From NCBI GenBank assembly GCA_032629725.1, contig JAFEVB010000001.1, positions 1,178,001 to 1,242,000 of the forward strand: 64,000 nucleotides of DNA, in the 5' to 3' direction. The notes under the pieces are model-generated. The model worked only from the letters and a program-made list of their open reading frames with translations. It ran no database searches and was not told where the DNA came from. The stretch is from Gremmenia infestans. Its lineage: Eukaryota > Ascomycota > Leotiomycetes > Helotiales > Hamatocanthoscyphaceae. A program made the translations under genes and the position numbers. Shown here in pieces: positions 12,164-23,280 of the stretch (position 1 is the first letter of the stretch; the number at the start of each line of letters is the position of its first letter).

Positions 12164-14077
12164 TCACAGATACTCCGGCTCTTCCCTGATATCTATCCTA
12201 TCCGCGTACGTCTTGATCTCACTAACAACGTTCTCTCCTATCTCATCGCCCCTCCCCGCTGCCACCCTCAGGATCAAATCGTTCAAGCTCTGGCGACCGA
12301 GAATATCCACATGGTCTCCAGTTTTTGGCCCACCACGAGGGCTGAACCGATCAGGCTCATGTGGCATTTCATAGACCTTAATTTTCACCCCAGCGGGGTT
12401 GTAGCGATGCATGTTCCAGCCTTGGTTGCACATGTAGCCATTGGAAAGTAAATTGACGGTCCCGTCGCCTTCGCCCATAATAACGCCGTGGTCAATATTA
12501 TCTTGCGTTAGCGTAGTGTCGATGGTTATGTTAAGGGACAACAAAGGTGTTTCGGGTTGGCGGTAGAAGTAGGAACGTTCGGTTGGCTTGCCGATTCCTG
12601 TTTCTGTTAGTATCATAATTTGAGTAAGGGAGTATGACGGCGTACCGTAAAAACAGTAGATTTTCAAATTTGGAGCCAGAGGCAGACGAGTCTCCAGAGG
12701 GTTAATCCATTTTCTCGGATCCTTCTCGTTCGCGTCCACTTCTCCAGTGGTGTGCGCAATACCGTGGGAATAGCTACCTTTCACCATGTCCTGGTACCAC
12801 GGCTCACTGTCATTCATAAGATACTCAAGACTGTCATCCACCGTCAGATTCTGATGCCTTGAACCATTTACATTTCTGAAATTCAATACTGGCCCGAAAC
12901 TGACTTTCTGCCCTGGGAGATCGTCAGGCGCCCATGTGTGATTTCCCCATACGGTGTTTCCTCCAATCGGAAGCATAGAACTGATTCCTGGCATAGCTCT
13001 GAAGATATCGGCTCGTTCTTCTCGACCGAGAAATTTCTCTAGTCCATAGATAGCGAAGGCGTTCAGTTGAGCTGTGTCTTTCATCTCTCCCGAAAGGACA
13101 GCTGGGAGACCTTTCAGCGCACCAAGCATACATCCACTGATATTGATCCAGGAATCAACATGCTTGTCAACCCACTCATCACCTCCAGCGCCTCCATCTG
13201 CTGATGCGACCCAATGGAAGAAATAGAACAGCACCTGACCACCCATAGAATGTGAAATAAGGACCGCTTTTTTCCCCGAGACCTTGCATGCCATCTCGAT
13301 ATATATCTTTAGCCTCGTGAAATACTGATCTCTGACTTCGAGATTCGCATAGGACAGTCTCCAGTCATAAGCTGCCGTAAAGCTATTCGTTGGATCATAT
13401 CCAATCGTGGCTAGATTTTCCAGAATCTTACTCCATATCCAATAACCAGTAATGAAGAAATCCGCAGCATCAAAACCCTGCGCAGCTCTCAATTTGATAC
13501 CACCTTCCGGATCCAGCCCGGTCTTCTTGTCCAGCATAATATGGTTCTTCCAACTCTCCTTATCCAGCACCAGCGCCCTCATCATACTCCAACTTCCCCA
13601 CAACCGTTTCCTAAAATACTGCCGCGAGCTGTTCGTCGTTCCCCAACTCTCCAATCCCGTAGATATCACTCCCGGAATCATGATGACCGGATGCTCGGCC
13701 TTGAATCCCTGCGCTACCAAGTTCAACCCCACTGAAAAAGAATCATAGTTCACAGCATCCCGTTCTCCCTGTACCAAGTCTCGAGCATCCCGCACAAAGC
13801 TGGCAGGTAAAACATCCATCAAGCTGTCCATACTTAGGTCTCCTAGCTCCGGGAAATCAATTAGATCGGATTGTCCGGCAAAGAAGCCGGCGACGACGAT
13901 TCCAAAGAGTCCACCAAGAAAGAATATCAGGCCAGTGCGCCTCTTGGTACTTTTCGGGTGTTGGAAGTCTGTGATTTTTGACTCAGGCGCGAGGCGTACC
14001 TGTTCGGCTTTGGCGGGGGAGTCTTCGGTGGACGCGGAGTTGGCGGATCCTAAGAGACGGCGGCGGAGGGAGGACAT
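12164..14077 (-). CDS. LRO1: Phospholipid:diacylglycerol acyltransferase (PDAT)
   Basis: Family knowledge: Lro1/PDAT transfers an acyl group from a phospholipid to diacylglycerol, making triacylglycerol at the ER. Seen here: a cytosolic N-terminus of about 45 residues, one membrane anchor (TGLIFFLGGLFGIVVAGFF, about 48-66), then the LCAT-type alpha/beta-hydrolase region. That region has IMIPGVISTGLESW (lid/oxyanion area), the nucleophile elbow SHSMGG, the Asp motif GEGDGTVNLLS and the His motif GDHVDIL. The region 12598-12645 is read as a 48-nt in-frame intron without stop codons. It has GTACGC at its start, a TACTAAC branch site and ACAG at its end. Removing it restores the conserved FYGIGKPTERSY and gives 621 residues rather than 637. 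The gene is divergent from the STAND-domain gene. Confidence 0.93.
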   Translation of the reverse strand: MSSLRRRLLGSANSASTEDSPAKAEQVRLAPESKITDFQHPKSTKRRTGLIFFLGGLFGIVVAGFFAGQSDLIDFPELGDLSMDSLMDVLPASFVRDARDLVQGERDAVNYDSFSVGLNLVAQGFKAEHPVIMIPGVISTGLESWGTTNSSRQYFRKRLWGSWSMMRALVLDKESWKNHIMLDKKTGLDPEGGIKLRAAQGFDAADFFITGYWIWSKILENLATIGYDPTNSFTAAYDWRLSYANLEVRDQYFTRLKIYIEMACKVSGKKAVLISHSMGGQVLFYFFHWVASADGGAGGDEWVDKHVDSWINISGCMLGALKGLPAVLSGEMKDTAQLNAFAIYGLEKFLGREERADIFRAMPGISSMLPIGGNTVWGNHTWAPDDLPGQKVSFGPVLNFRNVNGSRHQNLTVDDSLEYLMNDSEPWYQDMVKGSYSHGIAHTTGEVDANEKDPRKWINPLETRLPLAPNLKIYCFYGTPSYSLTQIMILTETGIGKPTERSYFYRQPETPLLSLNITIDTTLTQDNIDHGVIMGEGDGTVNLLSNGYMCNQGWNMHRYNPAGVKIKVYEMPHEPDRFSPRGGPKTGDHVDILGRQSLNDLILRVAAGRGDEIGENVVSEIKTYADRIDIREEPEYL

Positions 14078-14447
14078 CTTGGATGGAGGTGTAGGATAGG
14101 GCGAGGGTAATGGGGGAAAGTGTCGCGGCCAGCAATTTGAAAATCTTCGTTGATGTTCTCCTCATGGAGTTGTTGTTGTTGGATTTGTTTTGAAGCTTAG
14201 CTCAAGCTCCTGACGTGGGGTTTCGATGTCGATTACTAAATACACACCCAGCGACTAGGTACACGTATAATTCTTTCACTCTATTCTATTTATACTTACT
14301 TGCTAGCCTTGCATTAGGTAGCCACGCATGTGATCAAAAGACAAAGTTTCCAGTGCCTTCAATTCCCATCCCATCCCATCGCAATGACAGTCCCTTTGAA
14401 AGCCATATTATTTCTCGCGTCTGTATGGCATTTTCAAATTGACGGCC
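14078..14447. promoter_or_regulatory. Shared divergent promoter region, LRO1 / STAND-domain gene
   Basis: This is 370 bases between two divergent start codons. It has a short (ccatc)n run near 14368 and no strong TATA box. It must hold both promoters. No other feature is visible. Confidence 0.45.
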
Positions 14448-16269
14448 ATGGCTGAGGCTATTGCGGCTATTGGAATTGTAGCCTCCGTCGTACAGCTTGC
14501 AGACTTCGGTTTTAAGCTCAGTGTCAAGCTCTTTACTTTCAGCAAGGCTGTCGCCAGCGCAGATACCTCCATTCAGGAAATCTCTAATGATGTCTCTCTC
14601 ACTTCCACGGTGTTAAAGGAGCTCTGTCAGATCCTTCAAGCCGATGAATCGCATGTTGTTTCTGAGAATGCACTCGAGGCTACGAGGCAGACTGTCAAAG
14701 AATGCATGTCTATTTTTGAGCAACTCGATTATGCATTGGATAGGAGTTTGAGAAATCTAGGGACGTTAGAGGATAAGGGGAAAGCAAAGCGGGGCAGAGT
14801 GGCTCTTGAGAAACTAAAATGGCCCTTCAAGCAAAACAAAATGGAGCTCCTAAGAAGCAACTTGGACAGGCTGAAGGCTTCACTGGTATTGATGCTTCAA
14901 GTTTTAAGCTATGCTAGGGACATTTCGAGCCGGTAAGACACCAGTCGCGGAGTCATCCCAGCCTGAAATTTTAACAAGTCCCAGAAAGGCCGCTGATTCC
15001 TCTTTTGCCTACCAAAAGCATCTCATCGAGAGTCTTGCTCGCTCGGAGCAAGAGACCAAGCGCAGATATCATGCCTTACAAATGGCGATAGAAAGCGAGA
15101 ATTCTCCAAGAGGCTTGAATGCATTCATAAGCACGTCGGTACACGTCACCGGAGCCCGTGGCATGGTCCCGATATCTCAATCATCTGAGACTCCAGCCGT
15201 CCCTGCTCTTAAGCATCACACTCTCATAGGGGAGCTTCTTTTGTGTTTCCAACTCCTTAATGATGTGCTTGGACACCATTTAGCCGTCTCCAAACTTAGC
15301 GAGTTGTCATCCCTTGGATATGAACAACTACAATTTACGTTAGAGAGGATCTATACTGAAGAGATAAACCGACTCAGCGAAGATTTTACAAATATTTCAA
15401 ATGATGCCAAGGCCGAAGCCGTGAAAACTCTCGAAGCTAGACTAAAGGCATTGGCGAGAGCTGAGATTTTGAAGGGAGAGAAGCAAAATGAAAATGTAGC
15501 GGAAGGGAATCAAAATACCACAAAGATTTCAATCCCACAGATATCATCACCAGAGCGCACCGTACCGAGGTATAAGCCTGCCATCCATACGCCTGTTACG
15601 AAATCGTCAAAGGGCACTGTGATTTCCGTAGATGGGATTACGCCTACTGCATCTGTGCTATCATTACCGGTGTCACAGAACGAGCAAATAGTATACAGAA
15701 GGACAAATGCTCGCATATCATTTGGAATGAAAAATACCCAGGTGACCCATGGCGAGGATCCACAGAAAGAAGGGAAGATAGAAGTATCTCCTTCGATCAA
15801 AATCATGCCTTCAAGTACGCGATATCTCTTGAAGCAAAAGCCCACGCTTGAAATTCCTGGGACATCCACGAACGACCCTACTAATAGACGCAAAGTTGCT
15901 GAAACCTTAACTGCGATCAGTCATTTCCTTGGCATGGCCAAACGCAAGCAGGCAGACGAATCTCAGTTTAAACAAGGAAAAGCACTTGGATTACCCGATA
16001 ATCCAACAGAGGAACCGTCCACGACATTCTTCAGCGACTTCGATGTTGAGGAAGAAATCGCTGCTGAAGCTATGAGACTTGCCGAAGAACAAGAAGCTCG
16101 GCAGTATGAAAGCGATGAGAGTGATTTCAAGGGCATTGATCTAGGTCATGATACTCATGATTTGCATGGTATAGATACAGAGCAGGAAGGAAGCTCGGTC
16201 GTCGAAGATCTTCTGTCTAAATGGACGACTCTGTCCCCTTCAGGCTTCCATTTACTGACGAACGTCTGA
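14448..16269 (+). CDS. Protein with fungal STAND N-terminal-type domain, no NTPase
   Basis: Two exons (14448-14932, 14979-16269) give 591 residues. The ATG at 14448 sits in a good context (gccATGG). Residues 1 to about 165 (start AEAIAAIGIVASVVQLADFG, later LSSTVLKEL-like helical repeats and a basic helical end) match the all-alpha N-terminal domain found in front of fungal NLR/STAND proteins and related Helo-like proteins. The remainder has a coiled-coil-like helical part (about 190-340) and a long polar, low-complexity region with an acidic stretch (VEEEIAAEAMRLAEEQEA). No P-loop, NB-ARC, NACHT, ankyrin or WD repeat is visible. It is therefore an orphan N-domain protein, perhaps a signalling adaptor. 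Function is inferred only from the domain family. Confidence 0.7.
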
Positions 16270-16708
16270 ATGAGTAATTCGCCGAGAACGAATATGATCA
16301 CTTATTGATTGGAAGCGTAGAACTAGATTTGGCATGATACATAAAATGCTTCATATATCAATATGAGATTTTTATTGATTCAGAGGAGTGAAGTATTTAG
16401 AATAGGGTTGTTAGAATAATTAACTCCTTGCCCGCGCGGAAACGATATACAAGACAACTGTCGCACTTGCATCTACTAAGCTTTCCCTTCCTATATCTGT
16501 AAATTGAGATGCGAGATAATTAATCAAGACATCTCATAAATACTCAAGTAAACAATGAAAAGGGGTGGAATTATGTTGGCAGGGAAACAATTACCCCGCG
16601 CTATAATAAATTCCAACGTGTACGTGGCGGGCACGCATGTGAAAGAAATACTGTACCGACCGAACCGGGAACCACTTCTTTTGCTCTAACATTTCACTCC
16701 CTCCTACA
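16270..16708. other. Intergenic spacer before NAA30
   Basis: This stretch holds AT-rich 3' flank, then the NAA30 upstream region. Nothing coding is visible. Confidence 0.5.
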
Positions 16709-17411
16709 ATGGCAACAACGACAATTATGTCCTCCCCTTCTACCTTCAACTCCTCTTCCGCCGAGCCACAATCCAAAGAAGCGGCCTTACCACCAGAAGT
16801 CCAGTACATCCAATACTCGCACACGCTCGAAAAACAATACCTGCCCTCGATACGCGCCCTCATATCCAAGGACCTCAGTGAGCCCTACAGCATCTACGTA
16901 TACCGCTTCTTCCTCTACCAATGGGGCGACTTATGTTTCATGGTACATCCCCCATCCCATCCCATCCCATCTCCCCCTCTTCTCCCCAAGAAATACCAAC
17001 GCTAACCTCACATCACCACACCAGGCCCTGAACCCCACCACCACCCCCCCTAGCCTCCTCGGCGTCATAATCTCCAAACTCGAACCGCACACCTCCGCAC
17101 TCCCCAGCTCCCCGACGCCCACCACGCAGCGCGGTTACATCGCCATGCTAGCCGTGTCGGCCGCGTCGCGCAACCACGGCATAGCGACGGCGCTGGTGCA
17201 GAAGACGATTGAGGAGATGCGGGACCGTGGCGCGGATGAGGTGGTGCTGGAGACGGAGGAAGGGAATGGGGGTGCCATGCGGCTGTATGAGAGGTTGGGG
17301 TTTGTGAGGAGTAAGAAGCTGAGCCGGTATTATTTGAATGGGAATAGTGCCTATCGGTTGGTGCTGTTCTTGAGGGGCGTTGAGGATATGGGTAGGGATG
17401 GGCAGGTTTAG
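16709..17411 (+). CDS. NAA30: N-alpha-acetyltransferase NatC catalytic subunit (Naa30/Mak3)
   Basis: Two exons (16709-16942, 17025-17411) give 206 residues. Naa30 (yeast Mak3) acetylates nascent N-termini starting Met-hydrophobic, working with Naa35 and Naa38 on ribosomes. Seen here: a Ser/Thr-rich leader of about 30 residues and then the conserved IRALISKDLSEPYSIYVYRFF substrate-binding region. After the intron come GVIISKLE, GYIAMLAVSAASR, the acetyl-CoA loop RNHGIATALV (the R/Q-x-x-G-x-A motif) and VVLETEEGNGGAMRLYERLGF with conserved Asn and Tyr. It ends at LSRYYLNGNSAYRLVLFL. Length is normal for the family. The intron contains a (ccatc)n run. The gene converges on the UPF0696 gene. Confidence 0.92.
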
Positions 17412-17713
17412 TGGTAGGTAGGCATAGGTCAACCGGTGGGCTGGCTAGGTAGGGGGATTTGTCTTGGGATGAGGTTTTGCTAGGCTTTGGATAGCGGTAT
17501 GAGATGGTTGGACATTCATTTATGAAGGAAATTTTCAGGCGGTGCATTAAAGGGGCGCTGCATATAACGAGATAACGAATTCACGAGATTATGATTCAAA
17601 AGTATGTATTGAGATCATTCAGCAAATGGGTGTCTCGTCAGAGTAACATCCGCCTGCTAACATCGAACCTCCGCTATAACATTGCAAAATGGGTATCAAT
17701 ATCACGAAAGCAA
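17412..17713. other. Convergent spacer NAA30/UPF0696
   Basis: About 300 bases lie between two convergent stop codons. No feature is visible beyond probable 3' UTR sequence. Confidence 0.45.
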
Positions 17714-18896
17714 TCATTCGTGCTCCACAGATTTCCAGTCCCCATGATCTTGCTTCTTGTAGAAGTATCCATTTTCCTTGCCCTTTGAAGCCGTTCTTTT
17801 GGAGCCTAAGAAATCTCCGGAGTTGTAGAGAGACGCTTGGATCTGATATTCGTTCTTGGAGCCTAGGCCGAGAAAGGTATATGCATCTAGGGACATATCA
17901 ATTGCCTAAGCTGGCAAAAGTGGAGCAGGAATACATACCACATTTGTAGTAGATTTTGCTGCCACGAGTTTCCACAAGACCAAGCTCCTTCAACTTCTGT
18001 ACAACTCTCGTCACATCCCCCCTATCCGAAAAATCTTTCGTGTAAATGCACATGAGCCGTGGCCTCTGATCCTCGCCATTGTCAGGGGCGACTTTAGCAG
18101 CAATTCCCAGATCGTTATTAGCCGTGGCACGAGCCACAACAGCCCAGACATCATTGACTTCTTCTGGCGGACAAAATATCATCCACTTTCCTCAAAATCA
18201 GCTAGGAGACGTACAGTAATGCGGTTGACTGACCTTTCCAGACGTACAGTGCATTTCAACAGCAGTATCAAGCAATTTCTCAACAATAATATTCCTCTGA
18301 ACATTGAGGGCTTTCGTAACAGTAGCCTTCGTCGAACCAGCCTTCTCCTTCTCAATCTTGTTCTTCAGAATCACCAATTCCTCTAACAAATTCCCTCCCT
18401 CCACAACGAAACTCGCCCACTGACTATCGTCATTCGGAGGTCCTTCGGCGAGCTCTCCCTCATTATTCGGCTTCGGTGCTTTCCGATAAGGATTCGCAAT
18501 GAAGATCCAAGGAACCCGGCTTGAGGCAGGGGTTGAAGCAGGAGGAAGACGACGTAAGAAGTCGTCCACACTCTCGTCCAGCTGTCGACCGCCGGGATTT
18601 CCTTCGTAAGGATTGTACAGCTTAGGAGCCTTAGCTACCGTCGCGGATTCAAGATTTGCCGTAGCGATCCCCGTCAAAGAAGGAGCCGCATGCTCCCACC
18701 ATTCTGCTGGGTTGAAACTGCTTGCTCGCTCCTCCATGTCTTTCTGGACAGTTTCGTCACCTGATGTTACAAAGTGTCAGCCTTGTGTTCTTTGAAAAGG
18801 GTAATAGCGATTTGGGGTACCGTAAAAGCTTGATTCGTCGGATAGATAGGCCATCTCTTCCCGCTCAACAACTTTTGCTCCTTTCCTGATTGCCAT
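17714..18896 (-). CDS. UPF0696 / DUF1917 family protein
   Basis: Four exons (18821-18896, 18234-18760, 17939-18185, 17714-17886) give 340 residues, divisible by three. The protein resembles the UPF0696 family (human C11orf68/BLES03, fungal DUF1917), whose fold is likened to eIF4E but whose role is not established. Seen here: PAEWWEHAAPSL near residue 45, NPYEGNPGG, VPWIFIANPY (core Trp), KWMIFCPPEEVNDVW after the second intron, then RPRLMCIYTKDFSDRGDV and LVETRGSKIYYKCDAYTFLG. These are the family's C-terminal landmarks. The start MAIRKGAK joins through a GTACCC...CATCAG intron. It is divergent from DPH7 with 387 bases between start codons. Confidence 0.8.
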
Positions 18897-19283
18897 GATG
18901 TTTTCGAAGGAAGAATGGCGGTCTAGAGATTCGAAGTTTGCTACTCTCGACGCGTGAACTGGTCATCAAAGACGTGTTGGAAATTTACTGTTCGAAGTGC
19001 ATTATTAAGGAATAACTGGAATATTCCACATCTATTTAGATCAAAAAGAATGTCCGAGATCTCAACGAGACATTTCGAAGTGTAGAAAGAAGGACGATGA
19101 ACGCGAAGGTCGTGAAAGAAGGGGGCAGTCGCGGCCCCTTTCGCTCGGACCCTCCCCCACGTTTCAAAGAAAAATCCGTCAGCCTTGCCCTCAATGTCTC
19201 AGCCTTGCAGGATATTTTCCGACAGCACTAGGTATTCACAACCACGAATCTTCATTCACGATCCTTGGATATAATACTGATAT
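18897..19283. promoter_or_regulatory. Divergent promoter region UPF0696 / DPH7
   Basis: This is 387 bases between divergent ATGs. No TATA element is obvious. No other feature was seen. Confidence 0.4.
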
Positions 19284-20949
19284 ATGCAACAAATGGACCA
19301 AGGAGAATGGAAAGAGGTGGCTCGCCGGGCGGCCAGCAAGAATATGGATCCAGTTGCCTCGCAAATCCTCGATTTACCTCCTAGTTGTATCGAGTTTGTG
19401 CCCGTGACTGGAGATAAAGGAGCCCTGTACTTCATTATAGGGACGTACAATTTACAGAAAGATGTCTCACAGGAGCTGGAACGTTCGAAAGCTCAATCGA
19501 GGGATGGAAGCTTGAATCTTTTCCGGATAGAGGATGGCAAATTGTAGGTTCGGTTTTCACGCATCCAGGCGCTGATCTTGAATGTCCAAAATACTTCTCT
19601 AAGACTTTGGATCTGCTCAAACTAGATCTGACTTTGCTTTTAGAACACTACTTGAAATCATTTCATATCCATCAGCTATTCCAGACCTCCATTTCTGTCC
19701 CGTCAAGTTGCAGATTCCCATATTTGCTGTGGCTTCGAGCACTGGTGCCGTATCTATATACGACGTCCCTTCTTCCGGGGAAAATGGGAATTATACAATG
19801 CGGCACGTTAGCACTCATCAAATACTCGATACAGATACGCTGATACTTTCCTTGACTTGGTATCCGAAACTCGAGACTCGTCACCTTCCACTCCTCATAG
19901 TCACCACTTCAAAGGGAGGGGCCCATCTAATACGCTTTACCAGCTGGGATTTCTCGGCGTACGAATTCATGAACGAGAACGCAGCAATAGTGCAACACAA
20001 GCTGATGGATGAGTGAGTTGAAGAATCCTTCACATGTTTTGGGACAATACAATACTGGGACACCCCCAGATAGATCTATCTATCTATGCCCCCCCACAAC
20101 TCTCAAATCGGCTCTCAATTCCCGAAACTCACACTGATACTAATATCCATAGTCCGATTGAGGCATGGTGCTGTGCCTTCTCCTCCCACCCCACTGAACC
20201 GCAAATATATACCGGCGGCGACGACAGCACTCTCCGTGTGACCGGAATCTCTCAACTGCACTCTGCCGTCGAGAACGGAGGGGATATAACTACCTCAAGC
20301 AAGTCCCAGAATTCCCGTGCACACGATGCAGGAGTGACGGCTATTTTACCACTACCGGGGACACAATTCCTGGTCACGGGTAGTTACGACGAACATATAC
20401 GATTTTTCAGCGGAGACTTCCGAGGGCGTAAGTTGTCATTCCGTTCCTGTTTCCATAATGTTTCATACCAGCCTTTACTGAGACAATACATTATTGCAAT
20501 TGTATAGAACCTAAAATGGAGATGAAAGTCGAGGGCGGCGGAGTCTGGCGCTTGAAGCTCCTAGATGACGGCCAGAGAAAAGACGGAGTGACGAGATATA
20601 AGATCTTGGCATCTTGTATGCATGCTGGTAAGTTCTGAACATCTTAATTGAACCCCCGAGAGATATATTTTGCTTTGCTTTGCTTATACGTTACCTTCCT
20701 ATGATTTCAGGAGCCAGGATAATAGAATTGGAAATTTCCGACTCCTGTGAGAATTGTGAGTTTAGGATCCTAGCGACGGTTACTATTCACGAGAGCATGT
20801 GTTACGCCTGCGATGTTGCGCCCATTGAAACTTTGCCACGATCTGTGGGAGGATCTCCGAAACGGCTTATTGTTAGTACTAGCTTCTATGATAAGTTGCT
20901 GTGTGTATGGAACTATGATCCGGAGGTGGAGGGGGAAATTTTGACATAG
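19284..20949 (+). CDS. DPH7: Diphthine methyltransferase, WD-repeat protein (Dph7/Rrt2)
   Basis: Five exons (19284-19543, 19644-20012, 20153-20427, 20508-20627, 20711-20949) give 420 residues. Family knowledge: Dph7 (WDR85, yeast Rrt2) demethylates methylated diphthine on eEF2 so that the final amidation of diphthamide can occur. Seen here: the N-terminal ILDLPPSCIEFVPV and FIIGTYNL, which begin the propeller. WD-type strands follow (IFAVASSTGAVSIYD, PQIYTGGDDSTLRV, TAILPLPGTQFLVTGSYDEHIRFF). Next come the conserved GGGVWRLKLL and the last blades with SMCYACDVAP and IVSTSFYDKLLCVWNYDPE. The 140-nt third-exon boundary intron is the longest. Alternative: an uncharacterised WD protein, but the GTYNL plus GGGVWRLK combination points to Dph7. 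Confidence 0.87.
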
Positions 20950-21283
20950 ATTCCATGATTTGTTCTTGACGGCGATCTTTCCAAGCCCATGGAGACATTG
21001 TTCTCTTCGCTGACAAAAGGTATGTTTGGATGTGAAAGTTCGGTATAGATGAATTTTGACACCTAAGTAAAAAAAGTCTTCAATGTTTTGTCTAATCCCC
21101 CACGCAAAGTAGCCCATCCCAAAATCCAAACCCCGAATCCCAAATTCAAGCCTCCGAAATGCCCACAAAACTTCCAACGGGTATCATATTCGCATCAGAT
21201 CACATTACCGCTCAAATGTCCTTCCTGAAAGCTCTGCATGTTCCTAGTCGCATACCTAACTCCACCTGCCATTTTTAAGTTCC
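20950..21283. other. Convergent spacer DPH7/OXR1
   Basis: These 334 bases lie between convergent stop codons and contain probable 3' UTRs only. Confidence 0.45.
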
Positions 21284-22549
21284 CTACGAGTTACCAATAC
21301 TCCACACCTCCACGCCCAGCACCTCAAACTTTTCCCCCTCCTCACTCAACGGCTCATTCCCAAACGTCAAACAGTGACTACTAACCCCCTTCTCAAAACT
21401 ATCATCCAGCCACAGTCCATAATGCCCATCTCCGCCGCCGACACTTAGAAAGCCCGTCTCGCAAAATATCATATAATCGTTAACGCCCGAGTACGGAAAG
21501 GCTTTGAAGCGTATGCGTTCCGGCGTGCTGGCGCCTGTGTGCGTGGGGAGGGTGGGGGAGAGGAGGGAAGAGGCCGCGGGGGAGATCGTGGTGCTGCGTT
21601 GCATATTCGTCGTGTCTGTGGATGGAGGGGGCGGAAGGTGGTTGGGGAGTGTGGCGGAGGAGAGCGTGGCGGCGCGCCAGAGAAAACATTCGCCGGTACC
21701 GAAGTAATGTGGTGCTGGATGTGGTGGTTCCGTTAAATACGCACCAAATAACTATGCCCCAAATTTCCATCATTAGCCTTTATTTCTTTCTCTCCCTCCC
21801 CCTTACTGTAATCACTGACCACAGTGTTAAAACACAGGAAAATGGAAACTACACAAACAACAAGAAGAAAGCGAACGGAAACGGAAACATAAACATACCC
21901 CTCCCTCACCGTCCCTAACAACCAACACAAACCCATTCCTCAACCCGCGCAACTCATCACACTTCTTATACAGCGTCCCCAAACTAACCCCGTCCTCCTC
22001 AAGACTATACACCAGATTCCATTCCTCGCACAGCTGCAGCCGCGGCGGGACAAGCAATCTAATCTCCTCCGCGAGCCCGCGGCTCAACAACCGCGCGCTC
22101 GAAGCCGTCCCCTCATGCCAGCCTTTCAAATTAACAGGATACAGCGGCGGCGGCTGAAACGGACTAGCTGTCCGATACGGAGGCGTATATACGCCCTGCC
22201 ACCCCTCTCCACTTCCATCCCCACCATCGCTGCGCATTTTCGTGGGCGGCGTGGGGGAGAAGGTTGGGGAATGGGACGGCGTGTGGGATTTTTGATTTTG
22301 ATTTTGATGTTGGTTTTGGGGTTCCGAGGAGAAACGCCGCAGGAGGCCGTTGACTGTTGCTGGGAGCGCGGCGGTCCAAGATGAGGTGAGGGGCGCGGGG
22401 GTAGAGGTTCCAGAGGAGGAGGGTGTTGAGTCGTGGGGTGTGCGGAAATTGGAAGAAGTGGAAGAATTGGAATACATGCTTTCTTTCTTTCTGAGTATTT
22501 TCCTGGGAAGTGTCTGTCGATGTGTAAAAAGAATGTCGTTAGGGTTCAT
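21284..22549 (-). CDS. OXR1: Oxidation resistance protein 1, TLDc domain
   Basis: Two exons (21899-22549, 21284-21751) separated by a 147-nt intron give 372 residues. OXR1-family TLDc proteins protect against oxidative stress and, in yeast, Oxr1 promotes V-ATPase disassembly. Seen here: a Ser/Thr/Pro-rich, disordered N-terminal 140 residues, then TLDc. TLDc starts at GLAEEIRLLVPPRLQLCEEWNLVYSLEEDGVSL and runs through TLYKKCDELRG, FVLVVRDGEGGLFGAYLTEPPH (joined across the intron), YFGTGECFLW, the long insert typical of fungal OXR1, FCETGFLSVGGGDGHYGLWLD and the terminal CLTFGNEPLS..FEVLGVEVWSIG. All hallmark segments are intact. Confidence 0.92.
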
Positions 22550-23280
22550 GGAGGTGAGAGGTGAGAGGTGATCGTGGTCTGACCAAGAACCAGATTCCCC
22601 GGATTCCTGCGCCTTGCTGTGGAATGTGCTGTAATTGGCTGGCTATTTGCAAGGCTGTAACAACTGCAAAGCTTATTACGTAGTTAAAGCTTGAACGCCA
22701 CACCCCGTCCCGTTTCCCACCTCTTACTCGTGACTCGTATCATTTCTTTATTTCTTCTTTTCATTACGTATCTTCCACTCTTGATCAAAACTCCAATGTA
22801 CTCCGTACCGTGCTCACCATTGTGACTGCACGTTTATGATGCTGCAGAAAATTCCAATTCTGAAGCTGGATCAGATGACTAGCCGTCTCCACGTCTGATA
22901 AAGACGGTAGCACCAGGTATGTTTAGAAGTGCAGGGGCAGAGGAGAGATCAAAGAAGAGAAATGGAAATTTAAATCCAAAGAGAAAGACGAGGGAGAGAA
23001 GAAGAAATTGCCCCAAGTACCATCCATAATAGATGAGGCTGAAACATGGTCGGGTGTGAGTGCAACCATCATGGCCTTCTTTCTGTGCAACGTGAGACCC
23101 GAGGCAGGTGTGTGCTGTCAACAATATCGATCAATAGCTGTGGTAATTATCCTAGTGGTCTGTGAGGTATTTCCCGTGTATACTCGTACCTTGGCACACA
23201 ACAACTCCGCTTGATATTCATTCTATAGTCTTAATTCATGCTCACGCACCTCCAGGAGAGTTGTTCTCACTGAATCCGAA
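22550..23280. other. Intergenic spacer OXR1/ribokinase relic
   Basis: This stretch holds upstream DNA of OXR1 (on minus) and of the decayed ribokinase (on plus). No additional gene or RNA is visible. Confidence 0.5.

Noticed and set aside
15510..15893. Minus-strand open frame under the STAND-domain gene
   Set aside because: It is fully contained in the coding exon on the plus strand, with no motifs.
16945..16975. (ccatc)n run
   Set aside because: It is a simple short repeat inside the NAA30 intron with no sign of function. A similar run at 14368 shows it is a common microsatellite type.
17065..17547. Minus-strand open frame under NAA30
   Set aside because: It is a shadow of the GNAT exon with Pro/Ser/Thr-rich codon-bias composition.
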